Positions 32,371 through 41,209 of a DNA stretch of 64,000 nucleotides are shown one piece after another; position 1 is the stretch's first letter, and every line of letters begins with the position of its first letter. The notes under the pieces were generated by a model. That model was given only the letters and a program-made list of their open reading frames with translations. It was not told the origin of the DNA and did not search any database. Made by a program: the position numbers and the translations under genes. The DNA is from Alphaproteobacteria bacterium (lineage in GTDB: Bacteria > Myxococcota_A > UBA796 > GCA-2862545). The stretch is taken from the NCBI GenBank assembly GCA_020632885.1, contig JACKEQ010000027.1:13974-77973 (forward strand), given 5' to 3'.

Positions 32371-32817
32371 ATGCTGCGCGTTCGATGCCAGGCCAACGCC
32401 ACTCTCGATGCCAAGGGCCGCATGGCCCTTCCGGCACCGATCCGGCGGGCGCTCGGCGAAGCGGGCGTGGACCAGCTGGTCCTGACTTTCCACAAGGGCG
32501 CCGTCTGGGGATGGACCGCCCGTGACTTCGAGGAGCGCGTGGAGCGCCCGTTGGCCGAGAGCGACCCGTTCGACACCGAGGTGATGGACTTCGCGCACAG
32601 CCTGCTGGCGCCCGCCCAGGACGTCGAGATCGACAACGCCGGGCGCATCCGCATCCCCCCGCCGCTCCGGGATCTGGCGGGGCTCGACAAGGACGTGGTG
32701 GTCAACAGCGTGCTCCACCGCATCGAGATCTGGGACAAGGACACGTGGGAGTCCCGCTTCCGCACGTCGCTCGACCGCACGTCGAGCCGCTCGGGCATGC
32801 CGGGGAGGCTCGGATGA
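32371..32817 (+). CDS. mraZ: transcriptional regulator MraZ
   Basis: The 148-aa protein has two SpoVT/AbrB-like halves: ANATLDAKGRMALPAPIRRA (residues about 8-27) and DVEIDNAGRIRIPPPLRD (about 85-102), each with the DxxGR core. It is the first gene of the dcw cluster and is preceded by MraZ-box repeats. The ATG lies at the end of an untranslated region without a strong Shine-Dalgarno sequence. MraZ binds DNA as a ring and usually represses the cluster. The TGA overlaps the rsmH ATG. Confidence 0.93.
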   Translation: MLRVRCQANATLDAKGRMALPAPIRRALGEAGVDQLVLTFHKGAVWGWTARDFEERVERPLAESDPFDTEVMDFAHSLLAPAQDVEIDNAGRIRIPPPLRDLAGLDKDVVVNSVLHRIEIWDKDTWESRFRTSLDRTSSRSGMPGRLG

Positions 32818-33785
32818 CCTTCGGCCACGTCACCGTCATGCGCACCGAGACCGTGGAGGCCCTCCTCCCCCGGGACGGTGGCGTCTACGTCGACTGCACC
32901 CTCGGGGGCGGCGGGCACAGCGAGCTGCTGCTGCAGTCCGCGGACTGCCGGGTCGTCGGGCTCGACCGCGACCCCGAGGCCATCGCCGCCGCGTCCGCGC
33001 GGCTCGCGCCGTTCGGCGACCGCTTCCAGGCCGTGCACGCGCGGTTCTCCGAGCTCCCGGCCGCGCTGGCGTCCCTCGGGCTCGAGCGGGTGGACGGCCT
33101 GCTCGCCGACCTGGGTGTGTCGTCCCACCAGCTCGACACCGACGCCCGCGGGTTCAGCTTCCGTCGCTCGGGCCCCGTCGACATGCGCATGGACCCCACC
33201 GCCGAGCGGTCCGCCGCAGACCTCGTGAACAGCGCCAGCGAAGCCACGCTCGCCGACCTCATCCACGGGTACGGCGAGGAGCGCTTCGCCCGCAAGGTCG
33301 CCCGCGCCATCGTCCAGGGGCGCCCTTGGACCGACACGGTCGCGCTGGCGGAGGCCGTCGCGCGCGCCATGCCCCCCGCGCAGCGCAGGGGTCGCATCCA
33401 CCCCGCCACGCGCACCTTCCAGGCCCTCAGAATCGCCGTCAACGACGAGCTGGGCGAGCTCTCTGCCCTGCTCGCGCACACGCGCGAAGTGCTGGCGCCT
33501 CACGGAAGAGTCGCTATACTGTCGTTCCACTCCCTCGAAGATCGCCTGGTGAAGCGATTCTTCGCGGATCACTCCGGCAGGTCCGGTCCCCGTGATCCGT
33601 ACGGCCATCCCCTCGGCCCCGTCGAGTTCACCGTCCTTCCCTCCCTCACTCCCTCCCCCGACGAAATCTCCGGCCGTTCCTCGCCCGAGGACGACCTCTC
33701 CGGAGACGACCCCACCACCGCCAATCCCCGGGCGCGATCCGCGCGCCTGAGAGTGGCTGAGAGGTTGCCGTGGAACGCACCTTGA
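32814..33785 (+). CDS. rsmH: 16S rRNA m4C1402 methyltransferase RsmH
   Basis: The 323-aa protein has the RsmH SAM motif (VDCTLGGGGHSELLL), GLDRDPEAI, the DLGVSSHQLDTDARGFSFR loop and LSFHSLEDRLVK near the C-terminus. It N4-methylates C1402 of 16S rRNA. The ATG overlaps the mraZ stop (ATGA), and the C-terminus overlaps the next gene by 16 bases. An insertion near the end (about residues 270-305, rich in Ser, Pro and acidic residues) makes it slightly longer than average. Confidence 0.95.
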   Translation: MTFGHVTVMRTETVEALLPRDGGVYVDCTLGGGGHSELLLQSADCRVVGLDRDPEAIAAASARLAPFGDRFQAVHARFSELPAALASLGLERVDGLLADLGVSSHQLDTDARGFSFRRSGPVDMRMDPTAERSAADLVNSASEATLADLIHGYGEERFARKVARAIVQGRPWTDTVALAEAVARAMPPAQRRGRIHPATRTFQALRIAVNDELGELSALLAHTREVLAPHGRVAILSFHSLEDRLVKRFFADHSGRSGPRDPYGHPLGPVEFTVLPSLTPSPDEISGRSSPEDDLSGDDPTTANPRARSARLRVAERLPWNAP

Positions 33786-34090
33786 CCGCCCACACCCTGC
33801 CCGTGCCGCGCCGCTCGGTCGCCGCCCGGCTCCTCCCCCTGTGGCGCTACGCCGCCTTCCTGGCGGCGCTGTTCACGGTGCTGGCCGCCGGTGCCCTCGT
33901 GCGTCTCGACGTCCAGCAGCTCCGCAAGGACCTCGACCGCACCTCCCGGGCCACCCTCGAGGCCCAGGTCCTCCACGACCGCCTCGTGCTCGAGATGGAG
34001 GCCCGCCGCCGCGCGGTCGCCATGGAGCGTGTGGCCGTCGAGCTCGGCCTGGGCGGCACCGCCATCCTCGAGAAGGCGGGGCAGCCGTGA
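33770..34090 (+). CDS. ftsL: FtsL-like septal membrane protein
   Basis: The 106-aa product has one membrane span (about residues 24-45, PLWRYAAFLAALFTVLAAGA) followed by a heptad-patterned coiled coil (QLRKDLDRTSRATLEAQVLH), the standard FtsL layout, and sits between rsmH and ftsI as FtsL does. The sequence is poorly conserved, so the name rests on size, topology and position. It starts at GTG inside rsmH, and its stop overlaps the ftsI GTG. It would join the FtsQLB division complex. Confidence 0.8.
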   Translation: MERTLTAHTLPVPRRSVAARLLPLWRYAAFLAALFTVLAAGALVRLDVQQLRKDLDRTSRATLEAQVLHDRLVLEMEARRRAVAMERVAVELGLGGTAILEKAGQP

Positions 34091-36075
34091 CCCTCGAGCA
34101 CGCCGGTCCCATCGACACCCGCGAGCCTGCAGAGCTCGTGCTGGCCCGAGGGCGTACGCGCCTCTGGGGTGCTGGCACCCTCCTGCTCGGCCTGCTCGCG
34201 GTCGTGGGTGCACGCGGCATCCAGCTCTGCCTGCTGCCCGCCGAGCAGACGCTGGTGGCCGCGAGCCAGCAGCGCTGGGGCTCCGTGCGCCTCGCAGCCC
34301 GCCGTGGCGCCATCTTCGACCGGAACGGCCGGCGCATGGCCGCCAGCGTCGCCACGCCGAACGTCGTGGTGGACCCCAAGCGCGTCGAGCCCGGCGATGT
34401 CGACGAGCTCGCCCGTCAGGTAGCGGAGATCCTGGAGCTCGACGTGGACGAGGTGGCCGCCAAGATGCGCCGCTCGTCCCGCTACGCCCGGCTCGCGTCC
34501 CGCGTGCACCCTTCCGTCGCCGCCCGCATCGACGACCTCCGCCACCCGGCCCTCTGGAGCGAGCGGGGCTCGCGTCGCTACTACCCCGAGGAGGAGCTCG
34601 CCTCCCAGGTCCTCGGGTTCGTCGACGGTGGTGGGAAGGGCCGCGCGGGCATCGAGCGCTACCTGGACGACCAGCTCCGCGGAGGCAGCCTCCTGCTCCA
34701 GCAGCGCCGCGACCGCCGGGGGCTCGCCGTCGACCGGCTCCGCGACCGCGACGACAACGAGGGCATGGACGTCCACACCACCCTCGACCGCTCGATCCAG
34801 CGCATGGCCGAGCGCGCCCTCGAGGGCGTCATCGAGCGCTCCGACCCCGTGTCGGCGTCCGCGGTCGTCATCGACGTCGCCACGGGCGACGTGCTCGCGA
34901 TGGCGAACGTCCCCACGTTCAACCCGAACGCCGTGAGCCAGGACCCCACGCCCCGCAAGAACCACGCCGTCCAGGACGCCGTGGAGCCCGGAAGCGTGCT
35001 CAAGCCGTTCACCATCGCAGCCGCCATCCAGGAGGGCCTCGCGACCACCCGCACGTCGATCGACTGCGAGGGCGGCACCTGGGCCATCGGTCGTGTCCGC
35101 ATCCACGACGACCACCCGCACCGCATCGTCAGCGTGGGCGAGGTCATCAAGTACTCGAGCAACATCGGCACCGCGAAGCTCGCGCTGCGGCTCGGGTCCG
35201 AGCGTCTGCTCACCTACCTCGATCGCTTCGGGTTCGGGCGCCGCACGGGCATCCAGCTCCCCGGCGAGCGCGCCGGCATGCTGCGCGCGGCCGACCGCAT
35301 CAAGCCCATCGAGCTCGCCACCACGTCGTACGGGCAGGGCATGACCGCCACCGTGCTCCAGATCGCCACGGCCACCGCGGCCCTCGCGAACGGTGGGAAG
35401 AAGATGCGTCCGCGGCTCGTGAAGCGCGTCGAGGACGTGCACGGCGTGCCCGAGTACATCCAGACCCCCACCGTCGAGTCCCAGGTCGTCAGCCCGGAGG
35501 TCGCCAAGCAGCTCGCGCGCGCCATGGTCTCCGTGACCGAGCGCGGCGGTACGGGCATGCGGGCCAGGGTCCCGGGCTACGAGGTCGCCGGGAAGACCGG
35601 CACGGCCTTGAAGGTCGTGGACGGTCGCTACAGCAGCACCGCCCGCGTCGGGTCGTTCATGGGCTTCGTGCCGGCGGACGACCCCGTGCTCGCCATCGTC
35701 GTCACGGTCGACGAGCCCCGGAAGGGCAGCCGCTACGGCGGGTCCGTCGCCGGTCCGGCCTTCTCCGAGATCGCCGGGGAGGCCCTTCGGTACCTCGGCG
35801 TCCCGCCGGACCCCGCGCTCCTCGACACCCCGCGGGCCATTCCGTCCGACGACGCCGTAGCCGCGCTCGACGAGGGGCCCGTGCGACTCGCCTGGAGCGG
35901 CGAGTCCTGGACCGTCCCGTCCTTCGATGGCCTCTCCCTCCGCCAGGTCCTCCGCGGCGTCCAGGGAACCGGCCTCGCGCTGGAGCTGTCCGGCTCCGGC
36001 ACCGTCTACGAGCAGACACCCGCACCGGGAGCCCGCCTGGCCCCAGGAGAGACCGTCCACCTCGCACTCCGCTGA
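34087..36075 (+). CDS. ftsI: peptidoglycan transpeptidase FtsI (PBP3) with C-terminal PASTA domain
   Basis: The 662-aa protein has an N-terminal membrane span (about residues 24-44), a PBP dimerisation domain, and the transpeptidase motifs SVLK (Ser303-Lys306), SSN (357-359) and KTGT (503-506). A PASTA-like module (about 605-662, VPSFDGLSLRQVL) follows, as in many Myxococcota and Gram-positive FtsI/PBP2 proteins. It cross-links septal peptidoglycan. The GTG overlaps the ftsL stop. The next genes of a usual dcw cluster (murE, murF, mraY) are not here; the cluster ends after ftsI. Confidence 0.94.
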   Translation: MTLEHAGPIDTREPAELVLARGRTRLWGAGTLLLGLLAVVGARGIQLCLLPAEQTLVAASQQRWGSVRLAARRGAIFDRNGRRMAASVATPNVVVDPKRVEPGDVDELARQVAEILELDVDEVAAKMRRSSRYARLASRVHPSVAARIDDLRHPALWSERGSRRYYPEEELASQVLGFVDGGGKGRAGIERYLDDQLRGGSLLLQQRRDRRGLAVDRLRDRDDNEGMDVHTTLDRSIQRMAERALEGVIERSDPVSASAVVIDVATGDVLAMANVPTFNPNAVSQDPTPRKNHAVQDAVEPGSVLKPFTIAAAIQEGLATTRTSIDCEGGTWAIGRVRIHDDHPHRIVSVGEVIKYSSNIGTAKLALRLGSERLLTYLDRFGFGRRTGIQLPGERAGMLRAADRIKPIELATTSYGQGMTATVLQIATATAALANGGKKMRPRLVKRVEDVHGVPEYIQTPTVESQVVSPEVAKQLARAMVSVTERGGTGMRARVPGYEVAGKTGTALKVVDGRYSSTARVGSFMGFVPADDPVLAIVVTVDEPRKGSRYGGSVAGPAFSEIAGEALRYLGVPPDPALLDTPRAIPSDDAVAALDEGPVRLAWSGESWTVPSFDGLSLRQVLRGVQGTGLALELSGSGTVYEQTPAPGARLAPGETVHLALR

Positions 36076-36087
36076 CAAATCCCTCCA

Positions 36088-36112
36088 CCCGCCCGTCCGT
36101 GCGGGGGCTTTC
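36088..36112 (+). terminator. probable terminator of the mraZ-ftsI operon
   Basis: CCCGC and GCGGG flank an 8-base loop, followed by GGCTTTCGCG. The U-tract is short, so termination may be weak or rho-assisted. Confidence 0.4.
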
Positions 36113-36267
36113 GCGACCACACCCCACCACCCGGGGTGAGCACACCGTGGATCGGCCCGCCCGCCGTCCCCCGACCCCGCTCCCAGGGGCTCGGGAGACC
36201 GCCCGACCAACCGGTACTGTGCAGTACGACTCGACCGCCCTCGACCATCGTGAGCCCCCGCACGGAC
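36095..36267. repeat. 15-bp inverted repeat in the gap between convergent operons
   Basis: GTCCGTGCGGGGGCT at 36095-36109 recurs exactly as its reverse complement at 36253-36267, so each convergent operon ends in the same 15 bases. Confidence 0.6.
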
Positions 36268-36279
36268 AGGCCCTCCCCT

Positions 36280-37551
36280 TCACACCTCCACGAGGTCGAG
36301 CGCGAGCTCGCCGTCCTCGTCGATGCGGACCTCGCCGCCCATGAGCGCCGCGAAGTGCCGCGACACCACCAGCCCGAGACCCGCAGATCCGGCCTCCTGC
36401 GCGGGGTCCGGGCTCGCGAAGGGACGCAGCAGGCGGGCGCGGAGGGACGCGTCCATGCGGGCACCCTCGGCGTGGACGGTCAGCCCGACGCCCGGTCGCT
36501 CACCAGGCCCCACCCGGACGACGACCTGCTGGCTGCCCGGGAGCTCGAGCGCGATGCCCAGGAGGCTCCGCACGATCTGCCCGACCCTGGCGGCGTCCGC
36601 CACGACGGGGGACACGCCGGGCTCGACGTGGACCGCGATGCGCGCGCGCTGCTCGTGATCGCCGACGACCCGGCGCACGACCTCCCCGACGTCCACGCTG
36701 CCCAGCTCGAGGTCCATGCGTCCCGCCTCGATCTTCGAGAGGTCCAGGACGTCGTCGATCAGCCCGAGGAGGTACAGGCCAGCGGACTGGATGCGGTGCA
36801 GGTCGCCCTGCTGCCCGTCGTTGGACATCTCCTCCATCAGGATCTCGGTGTAGCCGAGGATGGCGTTCAGCGGCGTCCGGAGCTCGTGGCTCATGCCCGC
36901 GAGGAACTCGCTCTTGGCGCGCCCCGCGTCGCGGGCCTTCCGCGCCGCCACCAGCAGCTTGGACTCCGCGTCCTTCCTGCGCTTGAGCTCCGCATCGCGA
37001 GACGCGAGGGCGAGGCGGGCCTCGGCCTCCTTGGCGAGGGACGCGGCGACCAGGGACCTGTGATGCTCGAAGTTCCCCCGGCCGAACAACGCGATGGCGA
37101 TGAGCACCGTGAACAGGGTCACCAGGCGGTCCTCCGGCCGGGAGACGGCGGTGAGGTCGATGCCCGCCACCTCCATCCAGGTGAGCACCACGAGGTGCAG
37201 CACGGCGATCAACCCGACACCGAGCACCACCCACCGGGGGCGGAGCATGGCGGCGAGCACGATGGTCGACCCCCACGCCGCCGGCAGGGGGCCGGAGAGC
37301 CCACCGAACACGGGTGCCGAGAACACGACCAGGACGATGTTGGTGAGGAGCACGCCGCGCACCGCGAGGTCCGGACGCCACTGGATGAACGCCAGGGTGA
37401 CGAGGCCCACCATGCAGGTGATCACGCCGGGGAGGACCCCCTGACCCCCCCGCAGCAGCTCGCCGAGCGCACCGATGGTGGAGGCGCCGACGACGCACCA
37501 CGCCACCAGGTGCCAGAGGATCCGGGCGTTGACCTCGTAGCCGCGGATCAC
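36280..37551 (-). CDS. membrane histidine kinase with degenerate ATP-binding domain
   Basis: The 423-aa product starts at the GTG overlapping the stop of the kinase gene upstream (GTGA). It has about five membrane spans (residues 10-160), a coiled linker and a standard HisKA domain (FLAGMSHELRTPLNAILGYTE, phospho-His in SHELRTP; IDDVLDLSKIEAGRMDL). In the HATPase_c region the N-box Asn is missing (RSLLGIALELPG where NLLSNAxKFT is expected) and the G1 DxGxG motif is replaced by VHAEGARMD; only the G2-like GSAGLGLVVS remains. It probably cannot bind ATP normally and may be phosphorylated by, or regulate, its intact neighbour. Confidence 0.85.
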   Translation of the reverse strand: MIRGYEVNARILWHLVAWCVVGASTIGALGELLRGGQGVLPGVITCMVGLVTLAFIQWRPDLAVRGVLLTNIVLVVFSAPVFGGLSGPLPAAWGSTIVLAAMLRPRWVVLGVGLIAVLHLVVLTWMEVAGIDLTAVSRPEDRLVTLFTVLIAIALFGRGNFEHHRSLVAASLAKEAEARLALASRDAELKRRKDAESKLLVAARKARDAGRAKSEFLAGMSHELRTPLNAILGYTEILMEEMSNDGQQGDLHRIQSAGLYLLGLIDDVLDLSKIEAGRMDLELGSVDVGEVVRRVVGDHEQRARIAVHVEPGVSPVVADAARVGQIVRSLLGIALELPGSQQVVVRVGPGERPGVGLTVHAEGARMDASLRARLLRPFASPDPAQEAGSAGLGLVVSRHFAALMGGEVRIDEDGELALDLVEV

Positions 37552-38924
37552 GCCGCCTCCACGGGCGTGCGCGGCACCACGAGTGTGAAGTGGCTGCCCT
37601 CTCCGGGCGTGCTCTGGACCTCGATCGCACCCCCCATCATCTCCGCGAAGCGCCTGGAGAGCACGAGCCCCAGGCCCGTGCCGCCGTAACGGCGTGAGGT
37701 GGACGCGTCGGCCTGCACGAAGGGCTGGAAGAGGCGGTCGAGCTGCTCGGGGGTGATCCCGATGCCGCTGTCGGCGACCTCGAAGGCCAGCGCGGGTCGC
37801 CCCTCGTGAGCCACCTCCCGCACCTCCAGGCGCACCGTGCCCTGCTCGGTGAACTTCGCGGCGTTGGAGAGGAGGTTGAGCAGGACCTGCCGCACGCGGA
37901 GCCCGTCGGCGACGAGGCTGCCGGGGTCCCCGGGGACCTCCGCGATCAGGGTGTTGCCGCGGGCCTCCGCGCGAGGTCTGACGGTCTCGACCACCTCGCG
38001 CACGAGCTCGCCCACGTCGACGTCCACGGGCTGCAGCACCATCTCGCCGCCCTCGATGCGCGAGAGGTCGAGGATGTCGTCGATCACAGCCAGCAGGTGA
38101 CGTCCGGACGACCGCACGCGCGCGACGTCTTCGGCGTGGGGTGTCCCGGCCGTCTCCTCGAGCAGGAGCTCGGCGTAGCCGATGATCGCCGCGAGGGGCG
38201 TGCGGAGCTCGTGGCTCATGGCGGCCATGAAGTCGCTCTGGGCATCGTTGGCCGCCCGCGCCAGCTCCACGGCGGCCTCGAGATCCCCTTCCACCACCGT
38301 GCGCCGACGGAGCTCGCGGTCGCGCTCCATCACCGCCTCCACCGCCGTAGCCTCGTGTCCGACGGCCTCGTCGACGATCTCCCGCTGGCTCTCCACGCTC
38401 GCGCGGACGAAGATCCCCACGAAGGCCACCGAAGCGACGAGGACGACGAGGCGGTCTACCGACGTGGCCTCCGCCACGACGGACGCTCCGTAGGTCTCGA
38501 GCTCGAAGAGGACCTGGACGTCCAGCAGGGCGACTGCCGTCGTGCCGAGCACCCACCGCCGATCCGGGACCATCGCGGACAGGGCCACCACGGCCATCCA
38601 CCCCACCGGCAACGCTCCGGAGAAGCCGCCGATGAAGGGGGGGAGTGCGAGGTGGAGCGCAGCGCCGCCGATGACCATCGCCACCAGCGCGAAGTCGGGG
38701 CGTCGACGGACGAGCTCCAGCATCGCGAGGTCCACCCCGAGCGACAGGAACGAACCCGCGAGGAGTGCCCAGCTCCCCAGGGCCACGCCGAGGAGGAGCC
38801 CGACGGCAGAGGGGACCATCCCGCACGTCACCACCAGCGCGCGAAGGAGGTGCGCTTCGAACCCTCTGTTGTCGAGAGTTGACGGGGACAGGAGGCCTCC
38901 GGAGGCGATCGTGACACGCGCCAT
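37548..38924 (-). CDS. membrane histidine kinase, intact HisKA-HATPase
   Basis: The 458-aa protein has about six membrane spans (residues 30-185), a coiled-coil linker, HisKA with MAAMSHELRTPLAAIIGYAE, and a full ATPase domain: N-box LLNLLSNAAKFTEQG, G1 EVADSGIGI, F-box and G2 GGTGLGLVLSRRF. No receiver domain and no response regulator gene lie next to it, so its partner is encoded elsewhere. It shares overall architecture with the degenerate kinase that follows it in the same operon, suggesting duplication. The membrane part has no recognisable sensor fold. Confidence 0.9.
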   Translation of the reverse strand: MARVTIASGGLLSPSTLDNRGFEAHLLRALVVTCGMVPSAVGLLLGVALGSWALLAGSFLSLGVDLAMLELVRRRPDFALVAMVIGGAALHLALPPFIGGFSGALPVGWMAVVALSAMVPDRRWVLGTTAVALLDVQVLFELETYGASVVAEATSVDRLVVLVASVAFVGIFVRASVESQREIVDEAVGHEATAVEAVMERDRELRRRTVVEGDLEAAVELARAANDAQSDFMAAMSHELRTPLAAIIGYAELLLEETAGTPHAEDVARVRSSGRHLLAVIDDILDLSRIEGGEMVLQPVDVDVGELVREVVETVRPRAEARGNTLIAEVPGDPGSLVADGLRVRQVLLNLLSNAAKFTEQGTVRLEVREVAHEGRPALAFEVADSGIGITPEQLDRLFQPFVQADASTSRRYGGTGLGLVLSRRFAEMMGGAIEVQSTPGEGSHFTLVVPRTPVEAA

Positions 38925-38987
38925 GGTGGACGGCGATGGCGCTGCGGTGTCTCATCGGATCGAATAGGCGTGACCGGGAGGCCCGGA

Positions 38988-39446
38988 GTGGCGAACGACG
39001 AGCCCAGGATCAAGCTGCTGCACGAGAACCGGAAGGCCCGGCACGACTACACGCTGTCGGATGCCATCGAGGCCGGTCTCGTGCTCGTGGGGAGCGAGGT
39101 GAAGTCGCTCCGGGTGTCGGGGAACATCAACCTCACGGACGCGTACGTCGACATCCGGCCCGACGGTGCCTGGCTGCTCGGGAGCTACATCGCGCCCTAC
39201 GAGGAGGCCAACCGCGAGAACCACGACCCGCGGCGCCCGCGCAAGCTCCTGCTGCACAGCAACCAGATCGAGAAGCTCGCGAAGGCCACCCGGGAGCGCG
39301 GCGTCACGCTGATCCCGATCAAGCTCTACTTCAAGGGCAACCGGGTGAAGATCGAGATCGCCGTCGCCCGCGGCAAGAAGCAGTACGACAAGCGCGAGGC
39401 GCTCAAGGCCCGGGACGTCGAGAAGCAGCTCCGCAGGATCCGTTGA
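38988..39446 (+). CDS. smpB: SsrA-binding protein SmpB
   Basis: The 152-aa protein has the SmpB landmarks ENRKARHDY, GSEVKSLRVSGNINLTDAYV, RPRKLLLH, LIPIKLYFKGNRVKIEI and the basic tail ARGKKQYDKREALKARD. It binds tmRNA and guides it to stalled ribosomes. The GTG at 38988 was preferred to the GTG at 38970 because GGGAGG lies 7 bases before it. The tmRNA gene itself is not in the window. Its TGA overlaps the TTG of the ABC gene downstream. Confidence 0.95.
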   Translation: MANDEPRIKLLHENRKARHDYTLSDAIEAGLVLVGSEVKSLRVSGNINLTDAYVDIRPDGAWLLGSYIAPYEEANRENHDPRRPRKLLLHSNQIEKLAKATRERGVTLIPIKLYFKGNRVKIEIAVARGKKQYDKREALKARDVEKQLRRIR

Positions 39447-41209
39447 GCCGGTCGGAGTTCACCGTCGCCGACGCGTGGACGTACGACCGCCGGTCGCCCG
39501 CGCGCTGGCTGGTGTCCCATGCCGTCCGCTACCCGGGGCTCCTCCTGGGCTTCTTCACGCTCGTGTTGCTCGGGAGCGTGAGCACGTCCTCCCTGCCCCG
39601 GCTCACCGGGCTCGCCTTCGACGTGGTGCGCGGCCAGTCCGATGCCGCGACCCTCACCGGCATCGCGCTCGGAATGGCGGGCATCGCCGTGCTCCAGGCC
39701 CTCGCGGAGCTCGGCAGCGCCGGGGTCGCCGAGGTGCTCGCCCAGCGTCTGGAGCGCGACGCGCGGGACGAGCTGTACGTCAGCCTGCTCGGCAAGAGCC
39801 AGACGTTCCACAACCGCCAGCGGGTCGGCGACATCATGGCGCGGGCCGGCAACGACGTCGGGCAGCTCAACCCCATGATCAACCCGGGCCTGGCGCTGAT
39901 CACGCGCTCCGCCCTCGGCCTGGTCGTACCCATCGTCTTCATCGCGGCCATCGACCTGCGCCTCCTGCTCGCCCCGGTCCTGTTCGTCGGCGTGTTCGCC
40001 CTCGCGCTGCGCGCGTACATGCGGCAGCTCGACCCCGTCACGTTCGCGATGCGCCGTCGGTTCGGCGTCATGAACGCCGGCCTGCAGCAGACGCTCTCGG
40101 GCATCGAGGTCGTGAAGTCCATCGTCGCCGAGGACCACGAGCGCCAGCGGTTCGTCACCGACGCGCGGGCCTTCCACGACGCGTTCGTCGAGCAGGGCCA
40201 CGTCCAGGCCCGCTACCTGCCCACCCTGCTCGTGGGGCTCGCCGTGGCCGGCGGGTTCGCCCACGGGCTCTACCTGCTCTCCGCGGGCCAGCTCACGGTC
40301 GGTCAGCTCGTCGCGTACACCGGGCTGCTCGGCACCCTGCGCTTCCCCGCGTTCATCTCGATCTTCACGTTCTCCCTCGTGCAGCTCGGGCTCGCGGGGG
40401 CCGAGCGCATCCTCGACCTGGTGCTCGCCGAGACCGAGCTCGACGAGAACTCCGGCGGCCACCGCGGCGCCATCCGCGGCGAGGTGACCTTCGAGGGCGT
40501 GTCGTTCGGCTACCGCGGGCCCGAGCAGCAGCAGGCCCTCACCGACCTCTCGATCACCGTGCCCGCCGGCACCACCGTCGCCGTCGTGGGCCAGACGGGC
40601 TCCGGAAAGTCCACCCTCACCAAGCTGCTCAACCGGACCTACGACGTCGGGTCCGGGCGCATCCTGGTGGACGGCGTGGACGTGCGCGACTGGAACCTCG
40701 AGAGCCTGCGCCAGCAGATCTCGGTGATCGAGCAGGACATCTTCCTGTTCTCCCGGACCATCGAGGAGAACATCCGCTTCGGTGTGGCCTCGGCCACGCG
40801 CGAGGACGTCGTGCGGGCCGCGGAGGCCGCCCAGGCCCATGGGTTCATCACGGGCTTCGAGAAGGGCTACGACACCGTCATCGGCGAGCGCGGCGTCACG
40901 CTCTCGGGCGGCCAGCGCCAGCGCCTGGCCATCGCACGCGCGCTCCTCACCGACCCCCGCATCCTCGTGATCGACGACGCCACGAGCGCCATCGACAGCG
41001 CCACGGAGGACGCCATCCAGCGGGCCATCCAGGTCGTGCAGGAGGGCCGCACCACCTTCATGATCACCCATCGGCTCTCGCAGATCCGGCGCGCCGACCA
41101 GATCCTCGTGCTCGAGCGCGGCCAGCGGGTCGATCTGGGCACCCACGACGAGCTCCTCGCGCGCTGCGCGCTCTACCGCCGCATCTTCGCGCGGTACGGG
41201 GAGCCCTGA
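39443..41209 (+). CDS. ABC exporter subunit A (membrane-ATPase half-transporter, degenerate catalytic Glu)
   Basis: The 588-aa protein has an ABC type-I exporter membrane domain (six spans, residues about 25-320) and an ATPase with Walker A GQTGSGKST, Q-loop, canonical signature VTLSGGQRQR and Walker B ILVIDDATSAIDS. In Walker B, Asp replaces the catalytic Glu, so its own ATP site is the degenerate one. The start is the TTG overlapping the smpB stop. With the next gene it forms a heterodimeric exporter of the LmrCD/TM287-288 kind. The substrate is unknown; lipids, peptides or drugs are possible. Confidence 0.92.
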   Translation: MSRSEFTVADAWTYDRRSPARWLVSHAVRYPGLLLGFFTLVLLGSVSTSSLPRLTGLAFDVVRGQSDAATLTGIALGMAGIAVLQALAELGSAGVAEVLAQRLERDARDELYVSLLGKSQTFHNRQRVGDIMARAGNDVGQLNPMINPGLALITRSALGLVVPIVFIAAIDLRLLLAPVLFVGVFALALRAYMRQLDPVTFAMRRRFGVMNAGLQQTLSGIEVVKSIVAEDHERQRFVTDARAFHDAFVEQGHVQARYLPTLLVGLAVAGGFAHGLYLLSAGQLTVGQLVAYTGLLGTLRFPAFISIFTFSLVQLGLAGAERILDLVLAETELDENSGGHRGAIRGEVTFEGVSFGYRGPEQQQALTDLSITVPAGTTVAVVGQTGSGKSTLTKLLNRTYDVGSGRILVDGVDVRDWNLESLRQQISVIEQDIFLFSRTIEENIRFGVASATREDVVRAAEAAQAHGFITGFEKGYDTVIGERGVTLSGGQRQRLAIARALLTDPRILVIDDATSAIDSATEDAIQRAIQVVQEGRTTFMITHRLSQIRRADQILVLERGQRVDLGTHDELLARCALYRRIFARYGEP

